Source of the DNA: Bacillota bacterium
GTDB lineage: Bacteria; Bacillota; Clostridia; Oscillospirales; Acutalibacteraceae
Direction: 5' to 3'
Assembly: GCA_029007015.1 (NCBI GenBank)
Contig: JAQXHB010000002.1
Coordinates: forward strand, 1 to 8,759
Length of the DNA: 8,759 bases
In this document: one piece after another, positions 7,416 to 8,759 of the stretch
How the letters are laid out: each line of letters opens with the position of its first letter
Numbering within the stretch: the first letter of the stretch is position 1
Translations under genes and position numbers: made by a program
Notes under the pieces: model-generated
The model's input: only the letters and a program-made list of their open reading frames with translations
Told to the model about the DNA's origin: nothing
Databases searched by the model: none

Positions 7416-7946
7416 ATGAGACAAAGTAAAAAGGTCGCCTTTTGCTCGCTCATCGCGGCACTTTCGTGTGCCATTTTGGTGGTGACGAGGGTGTTTGCAA
7501 CAGCATCATACGCGTGCAGTGCGCTGGCGGGACTGCTCAGCATCACCGTTGTGCTCGAATTTGGCTACAAATGGGCATTGGCCGAATTTGCCGTTTCGGC
7601 AATAATGGCGGCAATATTTTCAAGCCCGGATGCCGCGATAACATATATACTGCTGTTCGGTTACTATCCTGTGCTGAAGGGGTTTATTGAGTCACGCATC
7701 AGGCGCCGACCGATTCAGTGGGGGATAAAGATGGTCTACTTCAATGCTGTGATGGTACTTTGCTACATCTTAACAGTTGCCATTGTGGGGCCAATTGATG
7801 ATATGGGATTTCTCGGCGCTTACGGATTGCCGCTGCTGGCGCTGGTTTGCAATATTGCGTATGTAATTTACGATATCGGCACCAGCCGGATAATCGCCGG
7901 ATATAACTACAAACTACGCGGCAGGGTTCATAAACTGCTGAAATAA
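7416..7946 (+). CDS. Six-helix membrane protein, ECF S-component-like
   Basis: The product has 176 residues and about six hydrophobic helices (roughly 7-28, 33-49, 53-70, 73-92, 104-125, 133-153). It has a short basic N-terminus (RQSKK) and a basic C-terminal tail (YKLRGRVHKLLK), both predicted cytoplasmic. A GYYPVLK motif is at 82-88. The size, helix count and small-residue-rich first helices resemble S-components of energy-coupling-factor vitamin transporters and related clostridial membrane proteins, but I cannot name a substrate and the resemblance may be only general. The gene starts one base after the J-domain stop (TGATATG) and has no good Shine-Dalgarno of its own, so it probably depends on coupled translation. 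It is the last gene of the operon and is followed by a terminator. Confidence 0.8.
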   Translation: MRQSKKVAFCSLIAALSCAILVVTRVFATASYACSALAGLLSITVVLEFGYKWALAEFAVSAIMAAIFSSPDAAITYILLFGYYPVLKGFIESRIRRRPIQWGIKMVYFNAVMVLCYILTVAIVGPIDDMGFLGAYGLPLLALVCNIAYVIYDIGTSRIIAGYNYKLRGRVHKLLK

Positions 7947-7948
7947 TC

Positions 7949-7989
7949 AAAGCCGTGCTGAATGGCAAACGCCAACTCAACACGGCTTT
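7949..7989 (+). terminator. Nested hairpin terminator of the three-gene operon
   Basis: The outer stem AAAGCCGTG (7949-7957) pairs with CACGGCTTT (7981-7989). It extends through TGA/TCA across one C-A mismatch. An inner stem TGGC/GCCA (7963-7966 / 7971-7974) closes an AAAC loop. The hairpin starts 2 bases after the stop codon at 7944-7946. The stem ends in TTT and is followed by a broken T-run (GCTGTTTGT), and the AAA at its foot would let it act in the other direction too. Confidence 0.85.
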
Positions 7990-8008
7990 GCTGTTTGTAT
8001 ACGGTTAA

Positions 8009-8049
8009 CCGCCATCAGGGAAGTGCTTTTTTGCGCATGTTTATGGCGG
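8009..8049. repeat. 7-bp inverted repeat with 27-base loop
   Basis: CCGCCAT (8009-8015) pairs with ATGGCGG (8043-8049). The loop carries a T6 run. It lies just after the operon terminator and could be a second stem of transcribed sequence or chance. Confidence 0.4.
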
Positions 8050-8085
8050 CAAATGGTAACGGGATGTAGCAAATTCTTATACTGT

Positions 8086-8117
8086 CAATTATACAAAATG
8101 AATATTTTGTATAATTG
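8086..8117. repeat. Perfect 14-bp inverted repeat, possible operator or hairpin
   Basis: CAATTATACAAAAT (8086-8099) and ATTTTGTATAATTG (8104-8117) are perfect reverse complements around a GAAT spacer. The right arm contains TATAAT (8110-8115), and a TGTA/TACA dyad lies within. Such a palindrome could be an operator over a promoter or an RNA hairpin. It leads directly into a strong Shine-Dalgarno-like sequence. Confidence 0.75.
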
Positions 8118-8125
8118 AGGGGAGG
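8117..8125 (+). promoter_or_regulatory. Orphan Shine-Dalgarno-like sequence
   Basis: GAGGGGAGG is one of the strongest ribosome-binding-like sequences in the window, yet no ATG, GTG or TTG lies at normal distance. The nearest starts are GTG 8141 (17 codons, then stop) and ATG 8148 (28 codons, then stop). It may be the relic of a lost gene or part of a structured RNA. Confidence 0.4.
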
Positions 8126-8320
8126 TTTACAGATAGATTAGTGGTCCATGCGGATATTTGCGGCATATACTTCAACGAATCTGTTGTGCACTGATAACGC
8201 AAAACCGCTATTCAGATGGTTGTATAACAATTAGTGCCGACTTTATATTTTTAAAACTTGCTCATAGCAATTATAAATTTTTTGAAATCTTTTCTGTGAT
8301 TAGACTCAATTTCATTCACA

Positions 8321-8543
8321 TTACAGATTCTGTCGGTTTATAGCGAGCCGTGTAATCCAATAGAATTTATCCGTCAATACATTTGTTTGATTTAACAATT
8401 TCTGTTCGATGCCAAAATCAGCACATCGGTAAATGTGTGTTTAAACCGTTTACATTTAATTTCAACCGATTATCAGCATCGTTACTTTGATGTATGGCTT
8501 CTATTATATCGCCCAGCGGCAGTATTTCGTCACATTTATGATA
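8321..8543 (-). pseudogene. Possible decayed minus-strand gene in two frames
   Basis: On the minus strand, 8543-8418 is open and reads protein-like residues including CDEILPLGDIIEAIHQSN and NRLKLNVNGLNTHLP before a TGA. Shifted by one base, 8440-8321 continues as ADFGIEQKLLNQ and NVLTDKFYWITRLAI before a TAA. A single-base frameshift near 8420-8430 would join them. There is no start codon or ribosome binding site, and I recognise no family, so this could be chance in AT-rich DNA. Confidence 0.2.
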
Positions 8544-8551
8544 TTATCATA
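8537..8551. repeat. Small perfect palindrome
   Basis: TATGATA (8537-8543) and TATCATA (8545-8551) flank a single T. It sits 10 bases before an extended -10-like TGTTATAAT (8561-8569) on the plus strand, so it could be an operator, but no recognisable -35 or downstream gene supports this. Confidence 0.35.
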
Positions 8552-8614
8552 TAATGAATGTGTTATAATAAATATTTGTCAATAATTTAACAATTTTAAT
8601 ATCTTCTGCATCTA

Positions 8615-8653
8615 AATGAGCACCCCGAAGATACCTACTTCGGAGTGCTCATT
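8615..8653 (-). terminator. Strong hairpin between convergent genes, terminator of the right-edge gene
   Basis: AATGAGCAC (8615-8623) and CCGAAG (8625-8630) pair with CTTCGG (8638-8643) and GTGCTCATT (8645-8653). There is one C-A mismatch and a 7-base loop. The stem abuts the double TAA stop of the minus-strand gene (8657-8652). The T-rich flanks on both sides are short, so it may act in both directions. Confidence 0.75.
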
Positions 8654-8654
8654 A

Positions 8655-8759
8655 TTATGATTTGTCATCATTAAACAGATTTTCTTTTTCAAAAACCGAG
8701 CGATGTACCATTCTGCCGTTGTGGTAGACATATTCCGATTTAGACTCGTCGTCCTTCTC
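8655..8759 (-). CDS. C-terminal end of an unrecognised protein, 5' end outside window
   Basis: Reading leftwards on the minus strand from the window edge, a frame stays open for 34 codons. It includes SEYVYHNGRMVHRSVFEKEN and ends LFNDDKS with a TAA at 8657-8655, followed at once by a second TAA. The highly charged composition and the hairpin terminator placed immediately after the stop argue that this is a real gene end. The fragment is too short to assign a family; the charged tail could belong to a soluble protein or to the cytoplasmic end of a membrane protein. It converges on the three-gene operon. Confidence 0.65.
   Translation of the reverse strand, partial: EKDDESKSEYVYHNGRMVHRSVFEKENLFNDDKS

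Larger units (their letters stand above)
7990..8654. other. AT-rich intergenic region without a convincing gene
   Basis: Between the operon terminator and the minus-strand gene at the right edge, neither strand has an open frame with good start, ribosome binding site and protein-like composition. The region contains inverted repeats at 8009-8049, 8086-8117, 8430-8458 and 8537-8551, an orphan Shine-Dalgarno sequence at 8117-8125, and a hairpin at 8615-8653. A 61-codon frame on the plus strand from TTG 8158 and broken frames on the minus strand at 8321-8543 are the only coding hints. No tRNA or known RNA was recognised. Confidence 0.7.

Noticed and set aside
6963..7546. Antisense frames across the J-domain and membrane protein genes
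   Set aside because: They mirror real coding sequence and have no supporting start or motif.
8158..8343. 61-codon plus-strand frame from TTG
   Set aside because: The start is too far from the ribosome-binding-like sequence at 8117-8125, the composition is Ile/Phe/Ser-rich as expected from AT-rich noncoding DNA, and no family is recognised.
8407..8458. Short inverted repeats (CGATG/CATCG and TAAATGT/ACATTTA) as a structured RNA
   Set aside because: The stems are only 5 and 7 bp in AT-rich sequence, with no promoter or conserved RNA pattern recognised.
8577..8582. TTGACA on the minus strand as a -35 of a leftward promoter
   Set aside because: At 16-18 bases downstream there is no acceptable -10 (ATTCAT at 17), and no good gene follows.

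Overview
The window reads as a chromosomal segment of a low-to-medium GC Gram-positive bacterium, most likely a member of the Clostridia (Oscillospirales/Ruminococcaceae-like). This is inferred from the STAS-kinase fusion, the uvrB-uvrA order, the CxxH form of one UvrA zinc site, TTG and GTG starts with strong purine-rich ribosome binding sites, and a DUF5685-like / J-domain / small membrane protein cluster. No phage, IS, CRISPR or rRNA/tRNA gene is visible.

Layout. Positions 2-964 (+) hold the 3' part of a gene that enters from the left edge. It joins the tail of a STAS domain to an aminoglycoside-phosphotransferase-type kinase. After a 100-nt gap with a promoter-like -10 come uvrB (1065-3035) and uvrA (3099-5927), the damage-recognition subunits of nucleotide excision repair; uvrA has its own good promoter and a TTG start. 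Next is a tightly packed three-gene operon: a DUF5685-like cysteine-rich helical protein (5982-6815), a J-domain protein with TPR-like repeats and a nine-cysteine tail (6812-7414), and a six-helix membrane protein (7416-7946). It closes with a clear nested hairpin terminator (7949-7989).

The last ~670 bases before the final gene (7990-8654) are AT-rich and hold no convincing gene. They contain a perfect 14-bp inverted repeat followed by an orphan strong Shine-Dalgarno sequence, other smaller inverted repeats, a possible decayed gene on the minus strand, and a second strong hairpin at 8615-8653. At the right edge, 8655-8759 is the 3' end of an unrecognised minus-strand gene that converges on the plus-strand operon.

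How the genes fit together: UvrA and UvrB form one functional unit. The three genes after them look like a separate co-translated unit whose task is not established. A J-domain protein with a metal-ligand-rich tail beside a cysteine-containing protein with two Asp-rich motifs and a membrane protein is the most intriguing, least explained part of the window.
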